This document shows, one piece after another, positions 26,080 through 34,919 of a DNA stretch of 64,000 bases (its first letter is position 1; every line of letters begins with the position of its first letter). Source of the DNA: Ostreiculturibacter nitratireducens (GTDB lineage Bacteria; Pseudomonadota; Alphaproteobacteria; Rhodobacterales; Rhodobacteraceae). The notes under the pieces are model-generated. The model worked only from the letters and a program-made list of their open reading frames with translations. It ran no database searches and was not told where the DNA came from. Where the stretch lies: contig NZ_JAVQHL010000001.1 in NCBI RefSeq assembly GCF_032670585.1, positions 558,001 to 622,000 of the forward strand, in the 5' to 3' direction. Both the position numbers and the translations under genes were made by a program.

Positions 26080-26914
26080 GCATATCACCCAGCTTCACAC
26101 CTTTCTGGCGGTCACAGAGAGCGGCAGTTTCCACCTTGCCGCCGAGCGACTGAATATCACGCAGGCCGCCGTGAGCGCGCGGATCCGGCAGTTGGAAACG
26201 ATCCTCGACGTGCGTCTTTTCGACCGGGGACGGCGCGGGGCGGCGTTGACCGAGGCCGGCCGACATCTTCGGCCCCATGCCGAAAGCATCACAAGGCAAT
26301 GGCGTACGGTGCTGGAGGATACGCGCCGCCGGTTCTCGGGCCGGGTCTTCCTTCGCCTCGGCTCGCAACTCAGTATCTGGGACAGGTTGCTTGTAGATCT
26401 TACGATCTGGATCGAGACCAAGTTGGACAAGCTGCCGCTCACGGTCAATTTCGATCACGACATGAACATGCATGAAGCTGTGCGGAACGGGATTCTCGAT
26501 CTCGCGCTGACGCATGAACTCCCGGTCGGAGCCGATCTGGCCCACGCGCCGTTCCCCGCAGAACGGCTCGTTCTCGTCGCCGACAAGCCGTGTTCGCTGC
26601 ACGACACCGAGTTGCCGTTGTTCGTGAACTTCGAACTGGGAGCCGAATATGACGCGGCGCTTGGCGACGCCCTGCCAAAGGGGGCTGCCCAGCACATCTT
26701 TCTCGGCAATTGCACGATGGGACTGCACTACCTCAGGCAAAGAGGCGGCATGGCCTATGCGCCGCAGCCGATGGTCCAGGACGATCTGCAGGCCGGGCGC
26801 CTCGTGGCCGTGCGGGACGCGCCCGATATCGAGATCAGCTGTCACGCGGTCTATGATCCGGAGTCGCCGGCCGCCGAACTGGTCAAACGGGTCCTTGAAG
26901 GGTTCGCCGCCTGA
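26078..26914 (+). CDS. LysR-family regulator of the HD-domain oxygenase gene
   Basis: A 278-residue LysR regulator: winged helix-turn-helix at residues 1-60 (LAAERLNITQAAVSARIRQL) and a ligand-binding domain from about 90. Shorter than the usual 300 residues. Divergent from the HD-domain oxygenase gene, which is its probable target, with the substrate or product as inducer. Start at 26078 is the first ATG giving a normal LysR N terminus. Confidence 0.88.
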   Translation: MHITQLHTFLAVTESGSFHLAAERLNITQAAVSARIRQLETILDVRLFDRGRRGAALTEAGRHLRPHAESITRQWRTVLEDTRRRFSGRVFLRLGSQLSIWDRLLVDLTIWIETKLDKLPLTVNFDHDMNMHEAVRNGILDLALTHELPVGADLAHAPFPAERLVLVADKPCSLHDTELPLFVNFELGAEYDAALGDALPKGAAQHIFLGNCTMGLHYLRQRGGMAYAPQPMVQDDLQAGRLVAVRDAPDIEISCHAVYDPESPAAELVKRVLEGFAA

Positions 26915-27174
26915 CAGTGCTGTCGGACCGGAACGAACCAGCTTCTGGCTGAGCGGTAACGCTGCGCCTCAGCCAACGTCGAGTGTCATGCCAGAGCGGC
27001 GCCAACATTGTCCGGGCGGGCGCCACCTGCAGCGGATCGCCCAGCGGCTCGCGTCGATGCTGCGTTCGTGCAGATGATCCCCCACACTTCGCCGTGACGC
27101 GGGAAGCGAACGTCGATCTCCACCGCGGGGCGGATGATGCAGGGATTGGAAGTGAACCGGAAAAAGAGCTGCGC
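26915..27174. other. Convergent intergenic region with a hairpin
   Basis: GGCTGAG at 26947-26953 pairs with CTCAGCC at 26968-26974, with a second small stem AGCG-GTAA-CGCT starting inside it, about 35 bp after the LysR stop: a possible terminator without a U tract. The remaining 200 bp shows no gene I recognise. Confidence 0.4.
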
Positions 27175-27636
27175 TCAGTCCGCGGCGCTCAATGGCAGCT
27201 TGGTCGTGTACTTGATCTGCTCGATGGCGAAGGTCGAGCTGACGTCCTTGAGTTTCACTGCCGCGATCAGTTTCTTGTAGAACCTGTCATAGGCGTCTAT
27301 GTCCGGCACGACCACGCGGAGCAGATAGTCAACCTGACCGCTCATTCGGTAGAACTCCATCACCTCGGGAAATCCCTCAACGGCGGCATGGAAGCGATCC
27401 AGCCATTCCTGGCTATGTTCCGGCGTGGTGACGGCGACAAACACGGTCATGTTTGCGCCGGCCTTGCGGGGATCAAGTATGGTCACACGTTCCAGAATGG
27501 TCCCGTCTTCCTCGAGGCGCCTTATGCGATCGGCACAAGACTTTTCGTCCAGACCAGTCTGCTCTGCGACCTCCCTTGCCGAAAGGGCGGCATTGGATTG
27601 CAGAACGTCTAGGATCTTGGCGTCTGTTCGGTCCAT
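27175..27636 (-). CDS. Lrp/AsnC-family regulator
   Basis: A 153-residue Lrp-type protein with the N-terminal helix-turn-helix (LSAREVAEQTGLDEKSCADR, residues 18-37) and a RAM domain with VMEFYRMSGQVDYLLRV. Full length with a standard MDRTDAKILDVLQ start. Divergent from the DUF442 sulfur protein gene across about 150 bp. Either that gene or a distant one may be its target; Lrp members commonly respond to amino acids. Confidence 0.88.
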   Translation of the reverse strand: MDRTDAKILDVLQSNAALSAREVAEQTGLDEKSCADRIRRLEEDGTILERVTILDPRKAGANMTVFVAVTTPEHSQEWLDRFHAAVEGFPEVMEFYRMSGQVDYLLRVVVPDIDAYDRFYKKLIAAVKLKDVSSTFAIEQIKYTTKLPLSAAD

Positions 27637-27785
27637 TTTACCTGCTATCTGTAAGTCGCTGGCGTTCGATCAACTCATGGAAGGCCCTTCAAGTCTAGGC
27701 AAGCCACGGAATTTGTGAACAAGAAAGATGTTGCCGCAAAGGGAGAACTGTCGGCGGCGCAGTCTGAACAGGAGACTAGGCGGGC

Positions 27786-28313
27786 GTGCTCGAATTCGTC
27801 AATGTGACCCCGGAGTTCGCGATCGGTCCGCAGATATCGGCCGAGGATTTCGCGCCGCTTCGCGCGTCCGGCTTCGCTTCCGTTCTGAACGCGCGTCCCG
27901 ACGATGAAACCGGGCCATATCTCCTTTCCCAGGATGCTGAGCGTCTCGCGCGCGCCAACGGTCTGGCGTATGCGCACAGCCCGACTGAAAACCACTCGAT
28001 CTTCGAACCCGAGGTCATCGACCGGTTCGAACAGGCGCTGGTCGAACTGCCCAAGCCCATCTTCGCTCACTGCAAGAGCGGCACCCGGGCCGCGATCCTC
28101 TGGGCGCTCGTTGCTTCGCGTCATCGTTCCGTAGAAAGTGTCATTGCAACGTTGCGGGCGGCCGGTCAGGAGCTCGAGTTCCTCGAGAACGAACTCCGTG
28201 AATCGGCCGATGCCGCTCGCCAATCACCATTCCGCCTGAAAGGAGACGCACTGCTTGTCCTGGGCCAGTCCAGCTTGCTCGGCGGCAGCGTCACACGTTC
28301 TGACGAGGAGTGA
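27786..28313 (+). CDS. DUF442 (TIGR01244-type) sulfurtransferase/phosphatase-like protein
   Basis: A 175-residue protein whose first 115 residues match the DUF442 domain found fused to persulfide dioxygenase-like proteins (Blh). The active loop HCKSGTR has Cys96 and Arg101, a six-residue Cys-Arg loop the size seen in rhodanese sulfurtransferases rather than the seven-residue loop of Cys phosphatases. A 60-residue tail follows. It precedes a YeeE/YedE sulfur transporter with an IS relic between, which supports a role in sulfide or thiosulfate handling. Confidence 0.8.
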   Translation: MLEFVNVTPEFAIGPQISAEDFAPLRASGFASVLNARPDDETGPYLLSQDAERLARANGLAYAHSPTENHSIFEPEVIDRFEQALVELPKPIFAHCKSGTRAAILWALVASRHRSVESVIATLRAAGQELEFLENELRESADAARQSPFRLKGDALLVLGQSSLLGGSVTRSDEE

Positions 28314-28603
28314 ACCGCTGGAAGATCAGGAAACTGCGCGGTGCTCGCTGCCATTGCCGTGTTTCAGGCTGCGCTGCCTGCGTGATTCAAGCTTTCGCAC
28401 CGATGAGGGCATGATGGGGCATCCCTTCTGACTGACCGGCAAACAGACAGCACGACTGCGGCTGTTCTCTCCGCGGAGCCTTGGCACGCCACGGGTTGAT
28501 GACCGGCGCGTTCGGCGATGCGCGAACTTCATGAATCCCAACAGATTGCGACGGTGCGACACCCTCAAGAAGTATGGGCCGCCCAGGACGCCCTGAAGCC
28601 ACC
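28314..28603. other. Intergenic stretch before the IS5-like relic
   Basis: The 290 bp after the DUF442 gene contains no supported gene. It may include more of the degraded insertion sequence found immediately downstream, but I cannot read transposase sequence in it. Confidence 0.3.
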
Positions 28604-28823
28604 GGGCGCGTTGAAGGACTAGGGATGCACCCCTGCATCCCCGGCCCGATTTCCCGAGGGAAGGCCGTCCACCACGACAAGCGCCGCTACAAGCTGCGCA
28701 ACCGCATCGGGATCATCTTCATCGCCTGAAGGACTGGCGCCGGGTCGCGACCCACACGACCGATGCCCCAAGGACTTCCTCTCCGCTGTCGCCCTCGCCG
28801 TAGGCATCATGTTCTGGCTTTGA
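28604..28823 (+). pseudogene. Frameshifted C-terminal relic of an IS5-family transposase
   Basis: Reading across two frameshifts gives CIPGPISRGKAV, HDKRRYKLRNRI, RLKDWRRVAT and DRCPKDFLSAVALA ending FWL-stop, the conserved C terminus of IS5-type DDE transposases (CIPGR.SR..., KRRYK.RNRIE, RLKDWRRVATRYDRCP). The first shift is at 28723-28729, where a TGA interrupts, and the second is near 28755. The N-terminal two thirds are missing. It separates the DUF442 gene from the sulfur transporter gene. Confidence 0.8.
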
Positions 28824-28895
28824 CGATCCATGAGTCTGGAGCCTAATGTCATCCGCAATCGTGCCTGACAGAAAAAGCACCACGGGGGGGAGAAG

Positions 28896-29987
28896 ATGGT
28901 CGAATCGTGGAAAATGGCGGCCGTGGAATCCGCGGCATTCTATATCGGCTGGGGCGGGTTACTCATTGGCATCGCTTTCGGTTTCATCGTCTACCGGACG
29001 AATTTCTGCACCATGGGGTCAATTTCCGACATTCTGTCCTTCGGCGACAAGAACCGGTTTCGCGCCTGGCTGCTGGCCATCGCAACGGCGATTCTCGGCG
29101 TGTGGTTGATCGAACGCGCGGGTGTGGCGGACACCAGTCTGTCCATGTATCGGACGCCGACACTTGGATGGGGCGCCAATATCGTCGGAGGGCTACTCTT
29201 CGGATTTGGCATGGTGTTCACGGGCGGGTGCATCAGCCGTAACCTGGTCCGAGCCGGCGCCGGCGATTTGCGCTCGGTAGTTGTCCTGCTGATAACCGGA
29301 GTCTTCGGCTACATGACGATCGGCGGTCTTCTGGGCCCGCTGCGCGTGTCGATCTTCACGCCCTTGTCGTCCGAGCTCGGAGCAGCAGGGATAGAAGATC
29401 AGGGTATCGGCGCAGTCATTTCCAGCCTGACCGGGATGTCGGTCGAAGCGGCGACGACCGCCAGCGCGCTGGCCATCGCGGCAGCACTTGTTTTCTATTG
29501 CTTCAAAAGCCCCGAATTCCGTTCATCTGCCGCCAACCTGACGGCCGGCATCGGAATCGGGCTCTGCGTGGTGTTCGGCTGGATCCTGACCGGGCTGACC
29601 TATGACGAATTTGCCGCCAACCCGACGCTCATATCGCTCAGCTACGTGCGTCCGGCCGGTGACACGATTGACTTCGTCATGCGCTACACGGCACTCGGAG
29701 CGCCCGGTTTCGGCGTCGCGACAGTTGCGGGGGCCTTGATCGGCGGATTTCTCGGGGCCCTGTCCATGGGGCGCCTTCACCTGACCACTTTCGCCGACAA
29801 GGCGGATACAATCAGGAACATGTTTGGCGCGGCGCTCATGGGGATCGGCGGTGTGCTGGCGCTTGGCTGTACAGTCGGCCAAGGGCTGACCGGAGTATCG
29901 ACGCTGGCCATCGGGTCGGTCATCACATTTGTCTTCATCGTGGTCGGCGGCATCGTCGGCATCAAGACGATGGATGCTATCGCCTGA
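28896..29987 (+). CDS. YeeE/YedE-family sulfur (thiosulfate-type) transporter
   Basis: A 363-residue membrane protein with about nine helices made of two related halves. Each half has a conserved Cys motif: VFTGGCISRNLVRAG in the first and LALGCTVGQGLTG in the second, as in TsuA (YeeE), which passes thiosulfate through conserved Cys residues. Residue FCTMGSISD near position 38 is also typical. GGGAGAAG lies directly before the ATG. Neighbouring DUF442 protein suggests a sulfur-acquisition pair. Confidence 0.9.
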   Translation: MVESWKMAAVESAAFYIGWGGLLIGIAFGFIVYRTNFCTMGSISDILSFGDKNRFRAWLLAIATAILGVWLIERAGVADTSLSMYRTPTLGWGANIVGGLLFGFGMVFTGGCISRNLVRAGAGDLRSVVVLLITGVFGYMTIGGLLGPLRVSIFTPLSSELGAAGIEDQGIGAVISSLTGMSVEAATTASALAIAAALVFYCFKSPEFRSSAANLTAGIGIGLCVVFGWILTGLTYDEFAANPTLISLSYVRPAGDTIDFVMRYTALGAPGFGVATVAGALIGGFLGALSMGRLHLTTFADKADTIRNMFGAALMGIGGVLALGCTVGQGLTGVSTLAIGSVITFVFIVVGGIVGIKTMDAIA

Positions 29988-30039
29988 ACCGCAACGTCTC
30001 GCGGCGCAACTCGCTTGCTGGTGCCATCGGACGGTGCTG

Positions 30040-30798
30040 TCAGATTGACTCCGCCCCATCAATCACCAGCGCGTGCCCGGTCATGAACGAGGATCGGTCG
30101 GAAGCCAGAAATACGATCCCGTCGGCCATTTCGTCGACCGTGCCCCAACGCCCCATTGGGATCTGGTGCGCGATATAGCTCTCGAGTTTCTCGCGTCCGC
30201 CCATTTGCTGCTCGAAGCCAGCGTTGAACGGGGTATCGATGAAGCCGGGGCAGAGCGTGTTGACCCGCACATTGAACCGGCCATAGTCCTTCGCGATCTG
30301 CTTGGCCATGGCAACGACGGCGTGTTTGGTGGTGGCGTAGGCCACCATCTCGCTGTCGTACTGGATGCCCGAACCCGACGCCGTGATGATGATCGAGCCT
30401 CGGCGCGCCTTCTTCATGTGCGCCATGGCCGCGCGGGTGGCCACGAAGTGCGAGCGCACGTTGAGCCGCCACGAAGCGTCCATGTCGTCGGCAGTCACCT
30501 CCTCCAGGGTGCCCGGGATCTGGATGCCGGCATGAGAGTGGAGCACGTCCAGCCGGCCATGCCGGGCGACCGCTCCATCGATTGCCGCGATCACCGCAGC
30601 ATCGTCACCCGCGTCGAGTTGGGACCCCTCGGCTTGACCCCCCTCGTCCCGGATCCTGGTTGCCGTCGCCTCGGCCGCCGGGCCATTCAGGTCCGTCGCG
30701 ATCACGATCGCGCCCTCGCGGGCCATAGCCAGTGCGCCCGCTCGTCCGATGCCCGATCCGGCTCCGATCACGAAGGCCACGCGGTCCTGAAGAAGCAT
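30040..30798 (-). CDS. Short-chain dehydrogenase/reductase (SDR)
   Basis: A 252-residue classical SDR: cofactor motif GAGSGIGRAG (residues 12-21), a DLNG segment after strand 2 that favours NAD, HSHAGIQ in place of NNAG, and the active-site Ser-Tyr-Lys with YATTKHA. Start at 30798 is the ATG with GGAGGG eight bases upstream. It is the last gene of the PotABCD-type importer operon, 16 bp after the second permease, so it probably oxidises the imported compound or a metabolite of it. Confidence 0.9.
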   Translation of the reverse strand: MLLQDRVAFVIGAGSGIGRAGALAMAREGAIVIATDLNGPAAEATATRIRDEGGQAEGSQLDAGDDAAVIAAIDGAVARHGRLDVLHSHAGIQIPGTLEEVTADDMDASWRLNVRSHFVATRAAMAHMKKARRGSIIITASGSGIQYDSEMVAYATTKHAVVAMAKQIAKDYGRFNVRVNTLCPGFIDTPFNAGFEQQMGGREKLESYIAHQIPMGRWGTVDEMADGIVFLASDRSSFMTGHALVIDGAESI

Positions 30799-30814
30799 CA
30801 ACAAGTCCCTCCGT

Positions 30815-31630
30815 TCAGGCGGGCTTCCGCCCGCGTTGCAGTATCGCCTGCGCGACGATCAGCAGGATCAGGGAAACAGCCAGAACCATCGTGCCAATGG
30901 CGTTGATCTCGGGCGTCACTCCGCGACGGATCGAGGAGAAGACGTAGATCGGAAGCGTGGTTTCGGATCCCGCGACGAAGAAGGCGATGATGAAATCGTC
31001 GAAGCTGAAGGTGAAGCCGAGCAGGAAACCCGCGAGGATCCCAGGGAAGATCTGCGGCAGTGTCACCTGGCGGAACGTCCCGAACGGCGTCGCGTAGAGG
31101 TCGGCCGAGGCTTCGATCAGGCTGCGGTCCATGCCCGCGATCCGCGCCCGCACGATTATGATGACAAGCGCCATCGCGAAGAGCCCGTGCGCGGCGATGA
31201 GCGAGCCATAGCCAAGCGACAGGCGCGGCGCGGATTCGGCCACCGGCCAGATGGCGGAAATGATCGGGTTCAGCCAGTCAAACAAGGTGACCAGGGCAAT
31301 CAACGTCGCGATTCCGATCACGATGCCGGGCACCATGACGGCGATATAGATGAGCGCGTCGAAGAACACCCTGAGCCGGCCCTTGACCGACTGAAGCGCC
31401 AGCGCCGCGGCCGTTCCGAAGAGCGTCGCGAGGACCGCCGAGACGAAAGCCACCGTCAGGCTGGTTCTCAACGCATCCATCACGAAGGGATTGGACAGCG
31501 CCTTTCCGTACCACTGCACCGAAAACCCTTGCAGCTGCGTCGCATGCCGACCCGCGTTGAAGCTGAAAAGCGCGATGACCCCGATGGGGATGTAGAGGAA
31601 AAGGTAGACGGCGAACGCGTAGATCCTCAT
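30815..31630 (-). CDS. ABC importer permease (PotC-like)
   Basis: A 271-residue inner-membrane permease with six helices. The EAA cytoplasmic loop that contacts the ATPase is LIEASADLYATPFGTFRQVT. It is the second permease of a polyamine/opine/phosphonate-type importer (PAAT/POPT). It starts 7 bp after the first permease gene and precedes the SDR. Confidence 0.92.
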   Translation of the reverse strand: MRIYAFAVYLFLYIPIGVIALFSFNAGRHATQLQGFSVQWYGKALSNPFVMDALRTSLTVAFVSAVLATLFGTAAALALQSVKGRLRVFFDALIYIAVMVPGIVIGIATLIALVTLFDWLNPIISAIWPVAESAPRLSLGYGSLIAAHGLFAMALVIIIVRARIAGMDRSLIEASADLYATPFGTFRQVTLPQIFPGILAGFLLGFTFSFDDFIIAFFVAGSETTLPIYVFSSIRRGVTPEINAIGTMVLAVSLILLIVAQAILQRGRKPA

Positions 31631-31637
31631 GGCCGCC

Positions 31638-32489
31638 TCACATCAGCGAGACTTCGTCGCGCGCTCCGGCCCAGCGGCGCGTGAACCGCATGTAGGCCGT
31701 GACCGTCACGAGCATGACGAAGACCAGCGCGACCGCGACAGCGGAGCCGAAGGCCCAGTTGCGTGACTGCAGGAACAGGTCGACAAGCGCATTGCCGACG
31801 AAGAACACCTTGCCACCGCCCAGCATCGCCGGGATCAGGAACTCGCCCATCAACAGGATGAAGACGAGCATGCATCCGGTCGCGACGCCCGGCATGGACA
31901 ACGGCAGTGTCACCGATAGGAAGCCGCGCCAGGGCGGGCAACCAAGGTCGGACGACGCCTCCAGCAGTCGCTTGTCCAGACGTTCGAGGCTCACGTAGAT
32001 CGGGAAGATCATGAGCGGGAGGTATCCATAGACGATGCCGGTCAGCACGGCGAACGGCGTATTGATGAGCTGGATGCTGCCCAGCCCGAGGGCGGACAGA
32101 AACGCCGGGATGCCCTTGCCGCCAAGGATGAAGATCCAGGCATAGGTCCGGATCAGGATCGAGGTCCAGAAAGGGACGATGACGAGGACCAGAAGCAGCG
32201 TCCTCCAGCGCGGGTTGGCCCGCATCGCGAGGAAGTAGGCCAGGGGGTATGCAATTATCAGGCATAGGAGCGTCCCCACCGGCGCGAGCGTCAGCGTGTT
32301 CTTGAACGCCGTCCAGCGCGCGCCGAGGTTGGCATAGTTCTCGAGGGAGAAAGCGGGGACGTAGCCACCGGCCGGCCCCCGCTCTCCGAAGCTGAAGACG
32401 AACACGACCACGAGCGGCAGGATGAGCATGGCCACGAACCATGCGCCTGCCGGCAACAGGAACAATGCTGTTTTGTAACGTGGCCGCAC
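31638..32489 (-). CDS. ABC importer permease (PotB-like)
   Basis: A 283-residue permease with six helices and an EAA loop at LLEASSDLGCPPWRGFLSVT. Start is GTG at 32489, supported by GGAGGT four bases upstream. It follows the binding-protein gene by 10 bp. Forms the membrane channel with the PotC-like protein. Confidence 0.92.
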   Translation of the reverse strand: MRPRYKTALFLLPAGAWFVAMLILPLVVVFVFSFGERGPAGGYVPAFSLENYANLGARWTAFKNTLTLAPVGTLLCLIIAYPLAYFLAMRANPRWRTLLLVLVIVPFWTSILIRTYAWIFILGGKGIPAFLSALGLGSIQLINTPFAVLTGIVYGYLPLMIFPIYVSLERLDKRLLEASSDLGCPPWRGFLSVTLPLSMPGVATGCMLVFILLMGEFLIPAMLGGGKVFFVGNALVDLFLQSRNWAFGSAVAVALVFVMLVTVTAYMRFTRRWAGARDEVSLM

Positions 32490-32499
32490 CGTGACCTCC

Positions 32500-33663
32500 T
32501 CAGGCGGACTTGAAGCGCGCCATGAGCTCGGCCCGGTTCGGGTCGGTCAGCGTCACCGCTGCTCCGAATTCCAGGGCATCGAGGAGCTCCTGCGCGGGAT
32601 AGAGGATCGGATCGTTCAGCACCTCGGCCGGAAGCAGCGCATTGACCCGGGAGTCCGCCACCGGATAGCCGTGGAACAGGCTCTCCTTCGCATTCACCTC
32701 CGGGGTGAGCAGGAAATCGATCAGCGCGTAGGCCGCGTCGAGGTGCGGTGCACCCTTCGGGATTGCATAGAAGTCGCTCCAGAGTTCGCCGCCTTCCTTG
32801 CCGAGGATATACTCGATTTCGGGCATGTCGCGGTTCATCTGCTTGCCATCGCCGGTCCAGCAGATCGTCATCCAGGCATCGCCCGAGCGCATCGAGGGCT
32901 GGTAGTCCGAGGTGATCGCGAAGAGGTGCGGCTTCACCTCGATCAGGAGCTTCTCGGCGTCGGCAAGCTCGTTCGGGTCGATCGAGTTGAACGAGTAGCC
33001 GAAATACTTCAGCGCGTTGCCGATGGTCGTGAGCTGGTAATCGTGCACCATGGTGCGGCCGGAGAACTCGGCCTTGGTGATGTCCCAGAACTCCTTCCAG
33101 GTCGACGGCTTCGGAAGCGCCCCGAGTTGCGAAGTGTTCACCGCAAAGCCGGTCGTGCCCCAGTTCTTCGGCACGCCGTAGATCTTGCCGTCCACGGTGC
33201 CAGGGCCCGCGAAGCGCTGGTCGAACGACATTGGGTCATAGTTGGGGATCTTGGCGAGGTCGAGCGGTTCGATCAGATCCTCGCTCACGTAGGTGGTCAT
33301 CGTGTAGTTCGTCGGAACGAAAACGTCCCAGCCCGAGCCACCAGCCTGGAGCTTCGCCAGCATCTCCTCGTTCGATCCGAAGACGTTGACCTGAACCGCT
33401 GCGCCGGTCGCCTCGGTGAAGGCGTCGAAGTTGGCCGGGTCATGGTAGTTGGGCCACGTGGCCAGAACCACACGGTCGCCGATGTTCCCTTGCGCCCAGG
33501 CACCACGCGGGCGCAGGGCGGGCACCGCGGCGCCCAGAACGGCCGATGCGGCACCAAGGCCCGTCACGCCCAGGAAATGCCGCCGCGTGACGGAGCCTTT
33601 CTTGTAACGCCAAAGCTCAGCCATGAACTTTTCACGAGAGATGTAGTCATTCCGGTCCGACAT
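32500..33663 (-). CDS. Polyamine-type extracellular solute-binding protein (PotD-like), Tat exported
   Basis: A 387-residue periplasmic binding protein. The signal is twin-arginine (SVTRRHFLGVTGLG at residues 24-37) and unusually preceded by a 23-residue N-terminal extension, so the protein folds before export. Cluster features WPNYHDPANFDAF and GSGWDVFVPTNYTM match PotD/PotF relatives. The ligand could be a polyamine, an opine or another small amine; the adjacent SDR gives no decisive clue. Second gene of the operon, after the ATPase. Confidence 0.9.
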   Translation of the reverse strand: MSDRNDYISREKFMAELWRYKKGSVTRRHFLGVTGLGAASAVLGAAVPALRPRGAWAQGNIGDRVVLATWPNYHDPANFDAFTEATGAAVQVNVFGSNEEMLAKLQAGGSGWDVFVPTNYTMTTYVSEDLIEPLDLAKIPNYDPMSFDQRFAGPGTVDGKIYGVPKNWGTTGFAVNTSQLGALPKPSTWKEFWDITKAEFSGRTMVHDYQLTTIGNALKYFGYSFNSIDPNELADAEKLLIEVKPHLFAITSDYQPSMRSGDAWMTICWTGDGKQMNRDMPEIEYILGKEGGELWSDFYAIPKGAPHLDAAYALIDFLLTPEVNAKESLFHGYPVADSRVNALLPAEVLNDPILYPAQELLDALEFGAAVTLTDPNRAELMARFKSA

Positions 33664-33693
33664 GGTCTTTCTCCCAGTTGCTACGTGTCGTTG

Positions 33694-34818
33694 TCAGTCT
33701 TTCCCGAGGATCAGCGCCGTCCCGGCCCGCCAGGTCGCATGCGCCGCGTCGCCGGGTTCGAAACTGCCCTCGGTTGCCTCTGCCTGGCGCGGAACCAGCA
33801 CCAGAAACTCTCCAATCACGTCATTCCTCACGAGGTATTCGGTATGCTCTCCGAGGAAGATCCGGTTCACGATCTGCACCTGCAGGCCGAGGGTCTGATC
33901 TCCCTCGACCGGCTTGCGGGTCAGCGCTATCTGCTCCGGCCGCAGGCTGGCTGATGCCGCCTGACCCGGAGCGAGTTCAGCCGTCACCGTCCCTGATATG
34001 ACCAGTCCGCCCGCCGCCTCCATCGTGGCGCTCGTGGCCGAAGCCTTCGTCACGCGGCCGTCGAAGAAATTGGACTTTCCGACGAAGTCGGCGACGTAGC
34101 GGTTGCGCGGGCGGTCGTAGAGTTCCCGCGGCGAGCCGGTTTGCATGATGCGTCCGCCCCGCATGATGCAGATGCGGTCGGACATGGATAGCGCCTCCTC
34201 CTGATCATGCGTCACGAGGACGAAGGTGATCCCCAGTTTGCGCTGGAGCGTCTGCAGTTCGATCTGCATATCCCGACGCAGCTTGCGGTCGAGCGCCGCC
34301 ATCGGCTCATCGAGAAGCAACAGCTTGGGACGGTTGATGAGCGCCCGGGCCAAGGCCACGCGCTGCTGCTGACCGCCCGACATTTCCCAAATGCGACGCG
34401 GACCGAAGTCCGGGAGCCGCACCGTCTCCAGTGCCTTGCTCACCCGATCCGCGACTTCGGCGACGGAGAGCTTCGGCCGCTGCTGGCGAAGACCGTAGGA
34501 GATGTTGTCGGCGACGTTCAGGTGCGGGAACAGCGCGTAATGCTGGAACACCATGTTCACCGCGCGCTTGTGCGCGGGAAGGTGGTTCACGACCTGACCG
34601 TCCAGAAGCACCTCGCCTTTCGTCGGCGTCTCGAAACCCGCCAGCATCCTGAGTGCCGTCGTCTTGCCGCATCCCGACGGGCCGAGAAACGACAGGAATT
34701 CCCCCTTGCGGATGGCGAGGTTCAGGTCCTCTGCCGCCACCACGTCGCCGAAATGCTTCGTCGTCCCGCGAAACTCGGCGATAGGCAGCGGTTCTGTCTC
34801 GGGGTCGGTGTTGTTCAT
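33694..34818 (-). CDS. ABC importer ATP-binding protein (PotA-like)
   Basis: A 374-residue ATPase. Walker A GPSGCGKTT, signature MSGGQQQRVALARAL and Walker B LLLLDEPMAALD are intact, with the C-terminal TOBE regulatory domain (about 290-370). First gene of the importer operon, divergent from a LuxR regulator. The order ATPase, binding protein, two permeases, SDR is a typical single transcript. Confidence 0.94.
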   Translation of the reverse strand: MNNTDPETEPLPIAEFRGTTKHFGDVVAAEDLNLAIRKGEFLSFLGPSGCGKTTALRMLAGFETPTKGEVLLDGQVVNHLPAHKRAVNMVFQHYALFPHLNVADNISYGLRQQRPKLSVAEVADRVSKALETVRLPDFGPRRIWEMSGGQQQRVALARALINRPKLLLLDEPMAALDRKLRRDMQIELQTLQRKLGITFVLVTHDQEEALSMSDRICIMRGGRIMQTGSPRELYDRPRNRYVADFVGKSNFFDGRVTKASATSATMEAAGGLVISGTVTAELAPGQAASASLRPEQIALTRKPVEGDQTLGLQVQIVNRIFLGEHTEYLVRNDVIGEFLVLVPRQAEATEGSFEPGDAAHATWRAGTALILGKD

Positions 34819-34919
34819 CGGGCCGCTTGCATATGCTTGATTTTGGGGAAAATCGTAGGAACTATGCCGTTTGTTGTATATATCACAATTTGCATATGGT
34901 TATGCATGAAGCGCCACTG
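34819..34919. promoter_or_regulatory. Divergent promoter region between potA-like gene and LuxR regulator
   Basis: An AT-rich 101-bp interval. GCATATG occurs twice, near 34827 and 34890, and TTGTATATATCACAA near 34874-34888 has inverted TTGT/ACAA ends; these are candidate sites for the neighbouring LuxR-type regulator. The repeats lie within upstream in-frame ATGs of the regulator, which favours the later start used here. Confidence 0.4.
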
